Assembly (NCBI GenBank): GCA_964020085.1
Contig: OZ026607.1
Location: 1,568,103-1,632,102, forward strand
Origin: Micromussa lordhowensis
Taxonomy: Eukaryota; Cnidaria; Anthozoa; Scleractinia; Lobophylliidae
Length of the DNA: 64,000 nt
Reading direction: 5' to 3'
Of the stretch, positions 63,831 to 64,000 are shown piece by piece (position 1 is the stretch's first letter; each line of letters opens with the position of its first letter). The notes beneath the pieces are model-generated. The model saw only the letters and a list, made by a program, of their open reading frames with translations, did not search any database and had not been told where the DNA came from. The translations under genes and the position numbers were made by a program.

Positions 63831-63970
63831 TATTAATAGTAATACATTTTTGTTACTTTGATTTGTTGTTTTTCTTTAGGAGATGATTTTGAACTGATTC
63901 AGCAAGAAATTGCCATGATGCAGAACTGTCAGCATCCAAACATCATTCAATACATAGGCAGCTATATCAG
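61789..63970 (+). CDS. MAP4K3/MAP4K5: MAP4K3/MAP4K5-type (GCK-I) kinase, first three exons, partial
   Basis: Exons 61789-61890, 62015-62072 and 63880-63970 encode the N-terminus of a Ste20-family kinase and continue beyond the window. The sequence reads MSQPLRANIQRGNPEKVFDL, then a glycine-rich loop VGGGTYGDVFKA, TGELAAVKVVKVEPG with the ATP-binding Lys, and DDFELIQQEIAMMQNCQHPN with the C-helix Glu. This pattern matches MAP4K3/GLK and MAP4K5/KHS, which act upstream of JNK and nutrient signalling. Exon 2 ends at a GC donor (GCAAGT at 62,073). The final exon ends in phase 2 at a GTACGT donor. Which of the two vertebrate paralogues it corresponds to cannot be decided from this fragment. Confidence 0.92.
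62808..63030. mobile_element. Hairpin MITE in MAP4K intron 2
   Basis: The arm TTGTCAACTGAGATGATAAT...GGCCACTGTAAAGAGATTTG (about 62,816-62,868) is mirrored by CTTTTGAATCTCTTTACG...ATTATCAACTCATTTGATAA, with inner pair GGGCGTTAGCCCTTCG/AGGGCTAACGCTC. A fragment of the same family lies at 39,360-39,560. Confidence 0.65.
63523..63655. repeat. AACAATTATTCCA-type MITE copy
   Basis: AACAATTATCCACCAGCGC at 63,527 and GAATAATTGTTTTATTAAA near 63,631 form the inverted ends, with ATATGAGATGGTGGATAGCC and ATCTCATATCCAACAAGGGC between. Related to 22,685-22,830 and 36,215-36,285. Confidence 0.6.
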
Positions 63971-64000
63971 GTACGTTACATGGTGGTGAAGAAACAGGAG

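Overview
The window looks like nuclear DNA of an anthozoan cnidarian, most likely a stony coral. The evidence is short exons with GT-AG introns, AT-rich introns full of TIR/MITE-type repeats and tRNA-derived SINEs, and animal gene families. The species cannot be fixed from sequence alone. Exon coordinates were read by eye from splice signals, reading-frame continuity and protein family resemblance; each complete model sums to a whole number of codons.

Layout. (1) 1-17 kb is a duplicated region. It carries five copies of one promoter plus signal-peptide first exon, one inverted (minus strand) and four direct. They sit inside a higher-order tandem duplication of about 4.9 kb. The inverted copy also has a copy of exon 2 at the very start of the window, so the 5' end of a head-to-head paralogue lies off the left edge. 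(2) 15.4-32.0 kb (+) is an 18-exon gene for a predicted secreted 1302-residue mosaic serine protease: signal peptide, a propeptide-like stretch with a furin-type RVRR site, an FN3-like domain, beta-propeller-like repeats, EGF, a lustrin-like Cys domain, a YWTD propeller and an intact trypsin domain. (3) 32-37.4 kb is intergenic and repeat-rich. (4) 37.5-55.3 kb (-) is a 12-exon gene encoding a 13-repeat beta-thymosin (503 aa), with two repeat types in strict alternation. (5) Inside an intron of that gene, 42,872-50,956, sits an 8,085-bp element with perfect 33-bp inverted termini, a 4-bp target duplication (AAAT), arrays of the 12-bp palindrome CCGTTCGAACGG at both ends, and an apparently intact six-exon BEN-domain gene. 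No transposase was recognised. This is the most unusual object in the window. (6) 58.5-61.4 kb (-) is ABHD18, head-to-head with the first three exons of a MAP4K3/MAP4K5-type kinase (+, from 61,789), which runs off the right edge.

How the parts relate. The protease, thymosin, ABHD18 and kinase genes look like ordinary host genes. The BEN gene appears to belong to the mobile element. BEN domains are sequence-specific DNA binders that often recognise palindromes, so a working hypothesis is that the BEN protein binds the element's own terminal palindromes. At least ten other TIR or hairpin elements and several tRNA-derived SINEs lie in introns and spacers; some have clear target-site duplications or an empty site in the sister repeat.
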